From positions 53,114-117,113 of the forward strand of contig JAFEAF010000003.1 in NCBI GenBank assembly GCA_018266555.1: a stretch of 64,000 bases of DNA, written 5' to 3'. Shown piece after piece: positions 8,700 to 17,463 of the stretch. How positions within the stretch are numbered: position 1 is the stretch's first letter; each line of letters opens with the position of its first letter. Origin of the DNA: Bacteroidota bacterium. GTDB taxonomy: Bacteria > Bacteroidota > Bacteroidia > Chitinophagales > Chitinophagaceae. A model generated the notes under the pieces. The model was not told the origin of the DNA and did not search any database. It worked only from the letters and a program-made list of their open reading frames with translations. The translations under genes and the position numbers were made by a program.

Positions 8700-9044
8700 A
8701 TGCCACGTTCAGTAAATGCGGTTGCAAGCAAAGCCCGCCGCAAAAAAATATTAAAGCAAGCAAAAGGCTTTTATGGCAAAAGAAAAAATGTATTAACTGT
8801 TGCCAAAAACGTAGTTGAAAAAGGAATGACCTACATGTATGTAGGCCGCAAACTTAAAAAAAGGGAGTACCGTCAACTGTGGATTGCCCGTATTAATGCC
8901 GCAGTAAGAGCAGAAGGAATGACCTACTCTTCGTTTATTAATAAACTTCAGGCTAAAGGTATCGAACTAGATAGAAAGGTATTGGCTGATCTTGCCATGA
9001 ATCACCCAGAGACTTTCAAAAATCTCGTTGCCCAGGTGAAGTAA
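8700..9044 (+). CDS. rplT: 50S ribosomal protein L20
   Basis: L20 binds 23S rRNA early in 50S assembly and in some bacteria represses its own operon. The 114-residue sequence is typical: [20 protein letters not shown] with a long basic N-terminal helix, then GFYGKRKNV and the C-terminal globular part [20 protein letters not shown]. It ends the translation cluster and is followed by a good terminator. Confidence 0.96.
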   Translation: MPRSVNAVASKARRKKILKQAKGFYGKRKNVLTVAKNVVEKGMTYMYVGRKLKKREYRQLWIARINAAVRAEGMTYSSFINKLQAKGIELDRKVLADLAMNHPETFKNLVAQVK

Positions 9045-9064
9045 TTTTTGGAGATAAAAATGAT

Positions 9065-9094
9065 AGCCATCCCGCCCGGCAGGATGGCTTTTTT
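9065..9094 (+). terminator. Terminator after rplT
   Basis: AGCCATCC (9065-9072) and GGATGGCT (9082-9089) form an 8 bp stem followed by six T. It lies between rplT and the convergent minus-strand gene. Confidence 0.85.
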
Positions 9095-9098
9095 GTTA

Positions 9099-9647
9099 CT
9101 ATTTATATATATTCTGGAAAAAAGATACATTTCCATCCATACTAATTTTAAGTGCAATTTTATTGGTACCCTTGATGAGCTCAGCAAAATAATTGTCTGC
9201 ATCTTCAAATGTTGTATTGTATAACATCATATCAGTATCGTTTGAGGTGTTGTCTTTAAAAAGAATCACATTCGAAACATCATACCCGGGGTATTCTTTT
9301 TGAATTTCAATTTGAGCTTTTTCAGGTAATCTGGAAAATGAAACTTTTCTGGATGTTCCAATCAGGTTATTATTGAAGTCATAGTAGGCAGTTTCATTTA
9401 TTCTGCCATTCCTGAAAGTAGCTTCGTCAAAATTTTTATGTCCCCATTTTACATTGGTGGCTTTTGGAAAATCAGCAAAAAAGTGTTGTTCTGTTTGATA
9501 GTTTACCCAATTGGTATCTTTTATTTTTTTTATGTGGGTAACAGAACTGGTTTTTTTATGACTTTTTTTTAGTAAAGTTCCTGCATGAGCCGGGATTAAA
9601 ACTCCAGACAGCAAGGCAATCAGTATTGCAAAAAGAATCTTTTTCAT
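9099..9647 (-). CDS. Secreted PepSY-like (BLIP-fold) protein of unknown role
   Basis: The 182-residue product begins with a signal peptide (MKKILFAILIALLSGVLIPAHA). The remainder has the pattern of PepSY-like or beta-lactamase-inhibitor-like periplasmic proteins common in Bacteroidota: FADFPKATNVKWG, then YYDFNNNLIGTSRKVSFSRL, PEKAQIEIQKEYPGYDV, and a final strand pair ending ISMDGNVSFFQ. Function is unknown; relatives are small periplasmic proteins often found near sensors. It is a single gene, convergent with rplT. The 230-base spacer upstream (9648-9877) is shared with the divergent decarboxylase gene. Confidence 0.7.
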   Translation of the reverse strand: MKKILFAILIALLSGVLIPAHAGTLLKKSHKKTSSVTHIKKIKDTNWVNYQTEQHFFADFPKATNVKWGHKNFDEATFRNGRINETAYYDFNNNLIGTSRKVSFSRLPEKAQIEIQKEYPGYDVSNVILFKDNTSNDTDMMLYNTTFEDADNYFAELIKGTNKIALKISMDGNVSFFQNIYK

Positions 9648-9818
9648 AGCTTAAAAATTTGGGGTTAAAAATCAGATTTCATATTTTATGACGTAAGAGA
9701 TTGTTGATTTATGCATCTTGAAAGTGACTTAACCCGGACTTAACAGTGCTTAACTATCTGTTTAAGGAATAAAAAAAGGATAACAATTTTCTGGATTCAT
9801 CCAACAACTTTTAAAAAA

Positions 9819-9851
9819 TTTGTATATAAAAATTCAAACACATTACATTTG
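9819..9851 (+). promoter_or_regulatory. Promoter of the decarboxylase gene
   Basis: TTTG at 9819-9822 and TACATTTG at 9844-9851 are separated by 21 bases, matching the Bacteroidota sigma-A pattern of a -33 TTG box and -7 TAnnTTTG. The coding start is 26 bases further on. This is the best-formed promoter I found in the window. Confidence 0.65.
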
Positions 9852-9877
9852 CACCTATTAAAAAAGCATTAAACAAA

Positions 9878-11293
9878 ATGCCACTGGAGCCTACCGTTAC
9901 CAACACGTATTACGACCTGGTAAATCAAACATTCAACTTTCCTCAGGAAGGATTGGAAGTACATGACGATTGTCTTTGGTTTAATGACATTAATATTAAA
10001 GCGCTGATTGAAAAATATGGAACCCCCCTGAAGATTAGTTATCTTCCAAAAATAGGAAAGCAGATAAAGAAAGCCAGGCAAATGTTTGCAACGGCTTTTA
10101 AAAAATACAGGTATGAAGGAAAATATTTTTATTGCTATTGCACCAAAAGCTCTCATTTTTCTTTTGTCGTAGAAGAAGCATTGAAGCATGAAGTACATCT
10201 TGAAACATCTTATGCATACGATATTGAGATCATCCGTAAATTATACGAGAAAAGAAAGATATCAAAAGATATACATATTATTTGTAACGGGTATAAACAG
10301 AAAGGCTATATCAGGCGCATTGCCGGACTACTTAATTCGGGGTTTCAAAATGTAATCCCGGTTCTAGATAACAAAGAAGAATTAAGAGAATATGCTAAAG
10401 CAGTAAGAGTGCCATTTAAATTGGGAATACGAGTAGCGGCAGAAGAAGAGCCTACTTTCCCGTTTTATACTTCCAGGTTGGGCATCAGGGCAAAAGATAT
10501 TTTGGAATTTTATGTGGACAGGATTGAAGGGTATGAAAGTAAATTTCAATTAAAGATGCTGCATATATTCCTGAACAAAGGGATTAAAGATGATATCTAT
10601 TACTGGAGTGAATTAAACAAGATCATAAATCTTTATTGCCAGTTAAAAAAAATATGCCCCGAACTGGATTCCATAAATATCGGCGGAGGCTTCCCCATTA
10701 AACATTCTCTGGGCTTCAATTACGATTATCAGTTTATGATTAATGAAATTGTCAGGAATATTAAAGTAGCCTGCAAAAAAGCAAAAGTTCCTGTACCCAA
10801 TATTTTTACAGAATTTGGAAGCTTTACGGTAGGCGAAAGCATGGCACATATTTATAGCGTAATTGGCCAGAAAGTGCAAAATGACCGTGAGATATGGTAT
10901 ATGATAGATTCTTCCTTTATAACTACTCTTCCAGATACATGGGGGATTGGTGAAAAATTTTTATTGCTACCAATCAATAAATGGGATCATGAATATCAAC
11001 GGGTGGTTTTAGGTGGCCTCACTTGTGATAGTCATGATTATTATGATTCGGAAGAACATATCAATGAAGTGTTTCTTCCTAAATTCAATGGTGGAGAACC
11101 ACTATATGTAGGATTTTTCCATACGGGTGCTTACCAGGACCAGATCAGTGGCTATGGGGGCATTAAGCATTGCATGATCCCTTCTCCTAAACATGTCATC
11201 TTAGAGTATGATAAAAATGGGAAACTGATAGATTGGCTTTATGCCAAACAACAATCAGCTCAGAGTATGTTGAAAATTCTCGGGTACAAATAG
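9878..11293 (+). CDS. Arginine decarboxylase-like PLP enzyme (fold type III)
   Basis: PLP-dependent decarboxylase of the alanine-racemase fold, in the subgroup that Bacteroidota annotations usually call biosynthetic arginine decarboxylase; the product would be agmatine for polyamine synthesis. The PLP lysine is in YCYCTKSSH (Lys near 90), where other members have YAVKAN-like motifs. A glycine-rich phosphate-binding segment INIGGGFPIKHS and a C-terminal active-site region GLTCDSHDYYD (Cys near 383) are present. At 471 residues it is close to this subgroup and far shorter than E. coli SpeA. Substrate specificity (Arg versus diaminopimelate or carboxynorspermidine) cannot be settled from sequence reading alone. 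Confidence 0.8.
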   Translation: MPLEPTVTNTYYDLVNQTFNFPQEGLEVHDDCLWFNDINIKALIEKYGTPLKISYLPKIGKQIKKARQMFATAFKKYRYEGKYFYCYCTKSSHFSFVVEEALKHEVHLETSYAYDIEIIRKLYEKRKISKDIHIICNGYKQKGYIRRIAGLLNSGFQNVIPVLDNKEELREYAKAVRVPFKLGIRVAAEEEPTFPFYTSRLGIRAKDILEFYVDRIEGYESKFQLKMLHIFLNKGIKDDIYYWSELNKIINLYCQLKKICPELDSINIGGGFPIKHSLGFNYDYQFMINEIVRNIKVACKKAKVPVPNIFTEFGSFTVGESMAHIYSVIGQKVQNDREIWYMIDSSFITTLPDTWGIGEKFLLLPINKWDHEYQRVVLGGLTCDSHDYYDSEEHINEVFLPKFNGGEPLYVGFFHTGAYQDQISGYGGIKHCMIPSPKHVILEYDKNGKLIDWLYAKQQSAQSMLKILGYK

Positions 11294-11309
11294 TAGGGTA
11301 AATAAAGAA

Positions 11310-11374
11310 GCCCTTTCTGCAACACAGAATGAATATGGTTATGGATGACCGGGAGTTGTTATGCAGGAAAGGGC
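11310..11374. other. Long inverted repeat downstream of the decarboxylase gene
   Basis: GCCCTTTCTGCA (11310-11321) pairs with TGCAGGAAAGGGC (11362-11374) with one bulged G and a 40-base loop. There is no T-run, so it is not a standard terminator, though it sits between two convergent genes. Confidence 0.5.
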
Positions 11375-11386
11375 CTGGTATTTTGA

Positions 11387-11725
11387 TTAGTGATAACGGT
11401 TCCTTCCACGGCGCCATCTGTCATAATTCTTCCACTCTCTATATTCCCTTTGATTGTAATGAACTCTTCTGATATAGCTTCTGTCAAGATAATACATATT
11501 GTTCCACCCTCTCCAGTAAATATATCCTTCGGGGCTTCGATAGTAATAGCGCCCGTCTGGATAATGACTGATTACAAATCCGGGGCCGGGACTAATGATT
11601 AGAGATAATGAAGTTTGGGCAGGAGGATAACGGTCGTAGTAATAAGCACGGCTCGGACTGCAACTGATAGCTAAAACAACTATCGTTGTAAGTATTGCCA
11701 TTGGTATAATTTTAATTTTTCTCAT
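11387..11725 (-). CDS. Small Tyr/Arg-rich lipoprotein
   Basis: The 112-residue product has an N-terminal hydrophobic helix and a lipobox ending LAISC (Cys near 22), so it is probably lipid-anchored after processing. The mature part is rich in Tyr, Arg and Trp: YYYDRYPPAQ, YPDGRYYYRSPEGYIYWRG, and a very basic tail RRVHYNQREYREWKNYDRW. No enzyme motif is visible. Similar small tyrosine-rich envelope proteins occur in Bacteroidota with unknown roles. It is divergent from the NTF2-like gene at 11779. Confidence 0.65.
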   Translation of the reverse strand: MRKIKIIPMAILTTIVVLAISCSPSRAYYYDRYPPAQTSLSLIISPGPGFVISHYPDGRYYYRSPEGYIYWRGWNNMYYLDRSYIRRVHYNQREYREWKNYDRWRRGRNRYH

Positions 11726-11778
11726 GTTGAATAATTTTATATTTAGAAATTCAATTCATTTGCCGGAAAATCCTAAAC

Positions 11779-12246
11779 ATGTTTAACATGAAACAAATTC
11801 TGATTTTATTAACAGCAACAGTATTATCTGTACAAGGAATGACTCAAACAACTGAAGACTCCATAAAAACGGTAATAAAGAAAATGTTTGAGGCTATGAA
11901 AAATTCAGATGCTGCAACATTGAAATCTTGTTTTGGTGACAGCGTGGTTTTTCAAACTATTACCCGTGATAAAACCGGTAAACTTGTTGTGGAAAATGAA
12001 AATACCAATGATTTTGCTGAATCAATCAGTAATCTTCCAAAAGGCGCTGCAGATGAACAAATCCGGTTTGAAACCATTAAGATTGACGGGCCATTAGCAA
12101 TTGTCTGGGCACCCTATAATTTTTATTACAATGGAAAATTCAGTCACTGTGGTATGGATTCATTTCAGTTGGTTCGTTTTGAAAATGGTTGGAAAATTCA
12201 ATATATCATAGACACAAGACGAAAGCAGGGGTGTGATTTGAATTAA
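11779..12246 (+). CDS. Secreted NTF2-like (SnoaL/DUF4440-type) protein
   Basis: The product has a signal peptide (MKQILILLTATVLSVQGMTQ after a possible second start at ATG 11788) and one NTF2-like alpha+beta barrel of about 125 residues. Typical features are EDSIKTVIKKMFEAMKNSDAATLKSCFGDSVVFQT at the start and the alternating strands around GPLAIVWAPYNFYYNGKFSHCGMDSFQLVRFENGWKI. Family members are enzymes or binding proteins with varied substrates, so no specific function is proposed. It is monocistronic; the stop is immediately followed by a terminator serving the opposite strand. Confidence 0.75.
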   Translation: MFNMKQILILLTATVLSVQGMTQTTEDSIKTVIKKMFEAMKNSDAATLKSCFGDSVVFQTITRDKTGKLVVENENTNDFAESISNLPKGAADEQIRFETIKIDGPLAIVWAPYNFYYNGKFSHCGMDSFQLVRFENGWKIQYIIDTRRKQGCDLN

Positions 12247-12274
12247 AAAAACCCCGTCGTAGAAACGACAGGGT
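12244..12274 (-). terminator. Terminator for the Hsp20 gene (minus strand)
   Basis: ACCC-c-GTCGT and ACGAC-a-GGGT form a stem with one mismatch around an AGAA loop. On the minus strand it is followed by eight T. It lies 34 bases after the Hsp20 stop. Confidence 0.75.
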
Positions 12275-12307
12275 GTAAACCAAAACCAACTGCTTATGAG
12301 AAAATCT

Positions 12308-12754
12308 TTAACTGATTGTAATTTGTTTGGATGCTGCTTTGACTGGTTCTTTCTTAGGCAGGTTTAATGTTAATATACCATTAACATAACTTGCCTCGAT
12401 TTTATCGCTATCAATGTTTTCATCTAATGTAAAAGATCTTTTGAATGAACGGTATTCATATTCTTTACGAATTTGTTTTTCATTCTCTGATTTTGTTTCA
12501 TTTTTCTTTTCGGCAGAAATGGTCAGAATATTCTGATCCACGTTCATTGTAAAATCGTTTTTTTCAAAACCGGGCGTTACCATTTCCAGACTGTAGTTTT
12601 TATCAGTTTCTTTTATATTTACCGGCACCAGCCCTTTCCAGCCCAATTCACTAGTCTCATTTCTGTATAAGACGGGCATATCGGTAAAAAAGTCTTCAAA
12701 TAAGCTGTTAAAGCTTTTGTCAAAAGGTTTTCTGTTGAATTTTACGAGTGTCAT
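12308..12754 (-). CDS. Hsp20/alpha-crystallin small heat-shock protein
   Basis: ATP-independent cytoplasmic chaperone that holds unfolded proteins. The 148-residue sequence has a short N-terminal arm (KFNRKPFDKSFNSLFEDFF), the alpha-crystallin domain (about 40-140: VNIKETDKNYSLEMVTPGFEKNDFTMNVDQNILTI split into its strands, then SFKRSFTLDENID and the signature YVNGILTLNLPKK) and a C-terminal tail with KQITIS containing the I-x-I oligomerisation motif. Single gene with its own terminator. Confidence 0.93.
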   Translation of the reverse strand: MTLVKFNRKPFDKSFNSLFEDFFTDMPVLYRNETSELGWKGLVPVNIKETDKNYSLEMVTPGFEKNDFTMNVDQNILTISAEKKNETKSENEKQIRKEYEYRSFKRSFTLDENIDSDKIEASYVNGILTLNLPKKEPVKAASKQITIS

Positions 12755-12954
12755 ACATATTTATTTTTAAGTTTTACAATATAATTGACGGAGGTGCATG
12801 ATCAAATGATATACCACCGGCTTTTCAGAAAAGCTTCACTGACAGTTAGGTTGAAATTTTCAATTCAGCCCGACACTTTTTCCGGGTTTAGTAAATTTTT
12901 ATGTCAGATTTACCTATGCGACTTATCTATTAACTATAGGCCGAACTTTTTGCT

Positions 12955-12962
12955 TAGCTTTG
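12955..12962 (+). promoter_or_regulatory. Candidate -7 element for the bacilliredoxin gene
   Basis: TAGCTTTG fits TAnnTTTG and lies 27-34 bases before the ATG at 12989. The -33 box is not obvious. Confidence 0.4.
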
Positions 12963-12988
12963 CAGTTCAATTTTAAAATAGAAAACGT

Positions 12989-13405
12989 ATGTATCCCGAA
13001 GAAATCGTAATACCCATGAAGGAAGAATTAACAGAACATGGTTTTATAGAACTGCTTACGCCTTCTGATGTTGAAATCCAATTAAGTAAAAAAGGAACAA
13101 CATTAGTGATGGTTAACTCTGTTTGTGGCTGTTCTGCCGGTTCTGCCCGCCCTGCGGTTTTGATTGCTGTATCAAATGCGGTTAAAAAACCTGATTACCT
13201 AACTACCAGCTTTGCCGGTTTTGATATTGACGCAGTGCAAACCTTACGCCAGCACCTTTTGCCTTATCCGCCATCTTCGCCTTCCATTGCTTTATTTAAA
13301 GATGGAAAACTGGTTCATTTTATCGAACGCCATCAGATTGAAGGAAGGCCTGCGCAGGTTATTGCACGTAATCTGGTTGCAGCATTTGATGAATATTGTA
13401 ATTAA
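12989..13405 (+). CDS. BrxA/BrxB family bacilliredoxin
   Basis: A 138-residue protein of the YphP/YqiW (DUF1094) family, thioredoxin-fold proteins that in Firmicutes remove bacillithiol from mixed disulfides. The family start MYPEEIVIPMKEEL and the active site VNSVCGCSAGSARPAV with CGC (Cys 46 and Cys 48) are intact; the helix after it and the segment PPSSPSIALFKDGKLVHFIERHQIEG are also typical. Many Bacteroidota make bacillithiol, so that role fits, but the thiol used here is not shown by this window. Confidence 0.9.
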   Translation: MYPEEIVIPMKEELTEHGFIELLTPSDVEIQLSKKGTTLVMVNSVCGCSAGSARPAVLIAVSNAVKKPDYLTTSFAGFDIDAVQTLRQHLLPYPPSSPSIALFKDGKLVHFIERHQIEGRPAQVIARNLVAAFDEYCN

Positions 13406-13521
13406 TATTGAACGTTAGTATTGAGTCCTGTTTGCAATTTTATTAGAAAGTGCTCATTCAAAAAATAGAATAAAATCAGTTGTATATTCGCTACAAGTAA
13501 AACAAGCAGCCAGCTGTCAGC

Positions 13522-14709
13522 ATGTATCCAAACCTTTATTACGCATTTAAAGATCTTTTTGGGTTAGATTGGAAATTTCTTCGATTTGTTAACTCATTTG
13601 GTTTTTTTGTAGCCATAGCTTTTATTCTTGCAGCTATAACGCTTGCTGCTGAATTAAGAAGAAAAAGCCGGCAAGGTCTGTTACAACCTACTGAAATGCA
13701 AGTGATGGTGGGCCAGCCTGCAACGGTGAGCCAATTATTGTTGAATTTTTTATTTGGGTTTTTATTCGGCTATAAAATTTTAGCATTATTCCTCATGAGT
13801 AGCACTGCTACAGAAGATCCGCAGGCTTTTATTTTTTCATCTATGGGTAGTTGGCCTGCCGGTATCGGGTTAGGACTTTTATTTGCCGGCTTAAAATGGT
13901 GGGATAAGCACAAACAAAGGCTTCCAAAACCTGAGCAGCGAAAAGTTAGAATTTGGCCTCAAGACAGGGTGGGAGAAATGGTTATTATCGCATTAGTTTT
14001 CGGATTATTTGGTGCAAAGCTTTTTGATATTTTTGAGAACTGGAGTGCATTCTTACAACATCCTTCAGATTTTATTTTTTCAAGAGCTGGTCTCACATTT
14101 TATGGTGGGCTGATATGTGCGGCACTGGCAATTTGGTGGTACGCAAAAAAACATAAGATCGGTTTCTGGCATTTAAATGATGCGGCAGCTCCGGCATTAA
14201 TGCTGGCTTATGCCGTTGGACGAATTGGATGCCAGGTTGCCGGAGACGGAGACTGGGGGATTGAAAATTTAAGACCAAAACCATTTAACTGGCTTCCGGA
14301 TTGGATGTGGTCTTATAATTTTCCTCATAACGTGAATGAAGTTGGAATAAAAATTCCGGGTTGCAACGATCCTAAATATTGCTTTCAACTGGAGCATGGT
14401 GTTTTTCCAACTGCTTTTTATGAAACAATTACATGCCTTATATTATTTGCGCTCATTTGGTCATTAAGAAAAAAATTCAAAGTACCCGGCACCTTATTCG
14501 CATTTTATTTAATTCTGAATGGTGTTGAAAGATTCCTGGTTGAGACCATTCGGGTCAATGTTAGAATGAATCTGTTCGGGCTTCATCCTACACAAGCCGA
14601 ACTGATTTCTTCGCTTTTAATTATTTCAGGAATTGTACTCTGGCTTATTTTGATTCGTAAATCTGGCTCGCAAAAAGTGGCATCTGGAAAGGAAGCCATT
14701 AAAACCTGA
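13522..14709 (+). CDS. lgt: Prolipoprotein diacylglyceryl transferase family membrane protein
   Basis: Lgt transfers diacylglyceryl from phosphatidylglycerol to the lipobox cysteine of prelipoproteins at the inner membrane. The 395-residue product has at least seven hydrophobic segments and the Lgt signature region YAVGRIGCQVAGDGDWG (about 231-247), followed by PTAFYETITCLILF and the C-terminal HPTQAELIS. It is longer than E. coli Lgt (about 290) because of an N-terminal extension with extra membrane segments, as in other Bacteroidota. The many lipoproteins in this window would be its substrates. It follows the bacilliredoxin gene by 116 bases. Confidence 0.85.
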   Translation: MYPNLYYAFKDLFGLDWKFLRFVNSFGFFVAIAFILAAITLAAELRRKSRQGLLQPTEMQVMVGQPATVSQLLLNFLFGFLFGYKILALFLMSSTATEDPQAFIFSSMGSWPAGIGLGLLFAGLKWWDKHKQRLPKPEQRKVRIWPQDRVGEMVIIALVFGLFGAKLFDIFENWSAFLQHPSDFIFSRAGLTFYGGLICAALAIWWYAKKHKIGFWHLNDAAAPALMLAYAVGRIGCQVAGDGDWGIENLRPKPFNWLPDWMWSYNFPHNVNEVGIKIPGCNDPKYCFQLEHGVFPTAFYETITCLILFALIWSLRKKFKVPGTLFAFYLILNGVERFLVETIRVNVRMNLFGLHPTQAELISSLLIISGIVLWLILIRKSGSQKVASGKEAIKT

Positions 14710-14847
14710 ACACCCCGGTTATTTTTTGAAACCATTCAAACCCATTGCCAGAGCGAGTTTCATCAGTATTTTTAAAATTATGTTTTTTGAGTAAAAGCTG
14801 TGTGTAATTTTTGCGTCCAATCACTATGATTTTCCGACTTTACGTAG

Positions 14848-14855
14848 TATTTTTG
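14848..14855 (+). promoter_or_regulatory. Candidate -7 element for the sigma factor gene
   Basis: TATTTTTG fits TAnnTTTG and lies about 110 bases before the rpoD ATG, implying a long leader. The rest of the 254-base gap 14710-14963 shows nothing else I can name. Confidence 0.35.
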
Positions 14856-14963
14856 CAGACGGTCGAGGACGGTAAATTCATCCAATAGCAATTAACTATC
14901 CATTTGCAACTTTCTGCAAACGAAGACTGACATTTATTCGTTTTTATTTAAATAATAACACGT

Positions 14964-15821
14964 ATGCGGCAGCTTAAAATTGCCACCCAGATTACGAACA
15001 GAGATTCGCAGGCAGTCGAAAAATATTTGCAGGAAATCTCTAAAATTTCCATGATCACTCCTGAAGAGGAGACTACGCTGGCACAGCGGATCAAAATGGG
15101 AGATCAGAGAGCTCTGGACAAATTAGTACAAGCTAATCTTAGGTTCGTGGTTTCTGTTGCTAAGCAGTACCAGCATCAGGGTTTATCTCTTAGCGATTTA
15201 ATCAACGAGGGCAACCTCGGACTGATAAAAGCGGCACAACGCTTTGATGAAACTAAAGGTTTCAAATTTATTTCATACGCCGTTTGGTGGATTCGCCAAT
15301 CCATCCTGCAGGCGTTGGCAGAGCAGGGCAGATTAGTCCGACTGCCTCAAAATAAAATTGGCACTTATAACAAAGCTAACAAAGCTTATATGGCCTTTGA
15401 ACAGGAACATGAAAGAGAGCCATCAACTGAAGAGTTAGCTGAATTACTCGAAATGAGCGAAACGGAGATAAACAACATTTTTCAAAGTAATACCCGCCAT
15501 ACTTCATTAGATGCGCCGGTACACGAAGCAGAAGATGTAGCTATGGGTGATTTGCTGGAAGGTGGTGATGATACAGATGATGATGTGATGAAGGATTCAT
15601 TGAGGAATGAGATTCGCCGGGTATTAAAATCTCTTTCGCCAAGAGAAGCGGAGATTGTAAACGCTTATTTCGGTTTGGATGGCGAGAATGGAGTTACCAT
15701 TGAACAAATTGGGCAGAAATATGATCTGACCAAAGAGCGTATCCGCCAGATCAAAGAAAGAGCTATCAAACGTTTACAAAAAGCCCGTTACAGTAATGCA
15801 TTAAAAGCTTACTTAGGTTAA
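14964..15821 (+). CDS. rpoD: Primary RNA polymerase sigma factor (sigma-A type)
   Basis: The Bacteroidota housekeeping sigma factor, 285 residues and lacking the large non-conserved N-terminal part of E. coli RpoD. Region 1.2 is near residues 15-50 (DSQAVEKYLQEISKI), region 2 follows with ANLRFVVSVAKQY, LINEGNLGLIKAAQRFD and FISYAVWWIRQSI, region 3 spans about 120-200, and region 4 ends the protein with LSPREAEIVNAYFGL and the helix-turn-helix LTKERIRQIKERAIKRL. In this phylum it recognises TAnnTTTG and TTG boxes, several of which are listed here. It is a single gene with a strong terminator. Confidence 0.95.
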   Translation: MRQLKIATQITNRDSQAVEKYLQEISKISMITPEEETTLAQRIKMGDQRALDKLVQANLRFVVSVAKQYQHQGLSLSDLINEGNLGLIKAAQRFDETKGFKFISYAVWWIRQSILQALAEQGRLVRLPQNKIGTYNKANKAYMAFEQEHEREPSTEELAELLEMSETEINNIFQSNTRHTSLDAPVHEAEDVAMGDLLEGGDDTDDDVMKDSLRNEIRRVLKSLSPREAEIVNAYFGLDGENGVTIEQIGQKYDLTKERIRQIKERAIKRLQKARYSNALKAYLG

Positions 15822-15874
15822 TGACTTAAAGTTCCGGTGGTTTACCACAGGAGCTATAAGAATAGCAAATTGGG

Positions 15875-15909
15875 AAAACAGCCCTGGTTCTTGTGATCGG
15901 GGCTGTTTT
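15875..15909 (+). terminator. Terminator after the sigma factor gene
   Basis: AAAACAGCCC (15875-15884) and GGGCTGTTTT (15900-15909) form a 10 bp stem followed by ATTTTTAAT. Confidence 0.85.
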
Positions 15910-16080
15910 ATTTTTAATATATCCTGAAATGAATTTTACAAACGGAAATTAATTGTTTGGCTATTCTGCTAAATTTGATATTTATTTTTTCAGAATTTTC
16001 AACAAAATTAAAATTTTGTTGTTTAAGTCTATCATTTTAATACAGGCGTCTTGATCATTAAAAAAGTCATAATACAAACC

Positions 16081-17436
16081 ATGAGGGATTTTTTTGGCGG
16101 GCCGGGTAAAAATATAGTTTCAAAAAGAATAACAGTTGTTTTTGCCCTGATAATGGCAATAAGCAATCCGGTATTCCCGCAATCTGTTTCTGATAGTTTA
16201 TTAAAAGAACCTACGCTTCAAAATATTATTCAGTATGCGTTAAGAAAGCAACCGGTAGTGCAGCAGGCACTGATGGCTGAGGCTATTACAGATTTGCAGA
16301 TAAAATCCAAATTGGCAGATTGGTACCCTCAGGTAAATTTCAATTACCTGTATCAGCACAATTTCCAGGTACAGACCAGTATTATTGGCGGAAACCCGGT
16401 TCGATTGGGTGTTAATAACACATCTGCAATTCAATTCTCTGCTTCACAAACTATTTTTAACAGGGATGTCTTGCTGGCAAAGCAAACAAAAGATTTTGTT
16501 CTCAGGCAAACGAGACAACAAACTTCGGATACTAAAATTGATCTGGTTGCAAATGTTTCTAAGGCTTTTTACAATGTGTTGACGACAAAACAACAAATCA
16601 AAGTGACGGAAGAAAACATTCTTCGGCTTCAGCAAAGCCTCAAAGATGCCCGTGCCCAATTTGATGCAGGCATTGTTGATAAAACAGATTACAAAAGGGC
16701 CACAATTGCGTTGAACAATGCAGAAGCCGAAAAAAGGGGGAACGAAGAGGCACTTCTTGCAAAAACAGAATATTTGAAATCGTTGATCAATTATCCACTG
16801 GACGCCGAATTAAATATTGAATATGATAGTGCCAGGATGGAAAATGAAATTACAGTGGATACCATACAACCAGCGGATTATACGAAACGCATAGAATACC
16901 AGATACTGGAAACACAAATGAGATTGCAGGAAGCAAATGTTCAGTACAATAAATGGAGTTTTATTCCATCTATTTCTGCAAACGGCGCTTATAGCATGAA
17001 TTTTCTTAATAATAGTTTTTCAAAATTGTACAGCCAATCATTCCCAAATTCTTATGTGGGACTAACATTGTCGTTTCCGATTTTTGAAGGAAGCAAACGG
17101 AAATATAATATTCAACAATCACTATGGGAATTGAAACGAACAGGATTGGATATTGTGAATTTCAAAAATCAGGTGAATTCAGAATACAGTGCAGCTTTAG
17201 CAAATTATAAAGCCAGTCTTTCTGAATTTTTAGCTTTAAAAGAAAATGTCGGGCTGGCCCGTGAAGTATATGATGTCATTCGCTTGCAATATCGCTCGGG
17301 AATAAAAACGTATTTAGAGGTGATTGCTGCAGAAACTGATCTCCGCACTGCACAGGTTAATTACTTTAATGCATTGTACCAGGTCGTCAGCAATAAGATA
17401 GATGTGGAAAAAAGTAAAGGAGAAATCAGTTATTAA
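16081..17436 (+). CDS. TolC-family outer membrane efflux protein
   Basis: Outer-membrane channel of a tripartite efflux system. ATG 16081 is preferred over TTG 16051; the product (451 residues) has a signal sequence around ITVVFALIMAISNPVFPQ. Two repeats of long periplasmic helices are visible, with Gln/Ala/Asn-rich heptads such as QQIKVTEENILRLQQSLKDARAQFDAG and a second repeat ending VRLQYRSGIKTYLEVIAAETDL-like sequence (split here as YRSGIKTYLEVIAAE). It is the first gene of the efflux operon, 27 bases before the adaptor. Channel-first order is common in Bacteroidota RND operons. Confidence 0.9.
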   Translation: MRDFFGGPGKNIVSKRITVVFALIMAISNPVFPQSVSDSLLKEPTLQNIIQYALRKQPVVQQALMAEAITDLQIKSKLADWYPQVNFNYLYQHNFQVQTSIIGGNPVRLGVNNTSAIQFSASQTIFNRDVLLAKQTKDFVLRQTRQQTSDTKIDLVANVSKAFYNVLTTKQQIKVTEENILRLQQSLKDARAQFDAGIVDKTDYKRATIALNNAEAEKRGNEEALLAKTEYLKSLINYPLDAELNIEYDSARMENEITVDTIQPADYTKRIEYQILETQMRLQEANVQYNKWSFIPSISANGAYSMNFLNNSFSKLYSQSFPNSYVGLTLSFPIFEGSKRKYNIQQSLWELKRTGLDIVNFKNQVNSEYSAALANYKASLSEFLALKENVGLAREVYDVIRLQYRSGIKTYLEVIAAETDLRTAQVNYFNALYQVVSNKIDVEKSKGEISY

Positions 17437-17463
17437 AAACGTATAAGAAAAAGAACGTAAAAT

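Noticed and set aside
12785..12976. 63-codon frame in the spacer between Hsp20 and bacilliredoxin genes
   Set aside because: It covers the divergent promoter region including the TAGCTTTG element and has no recognisable features.
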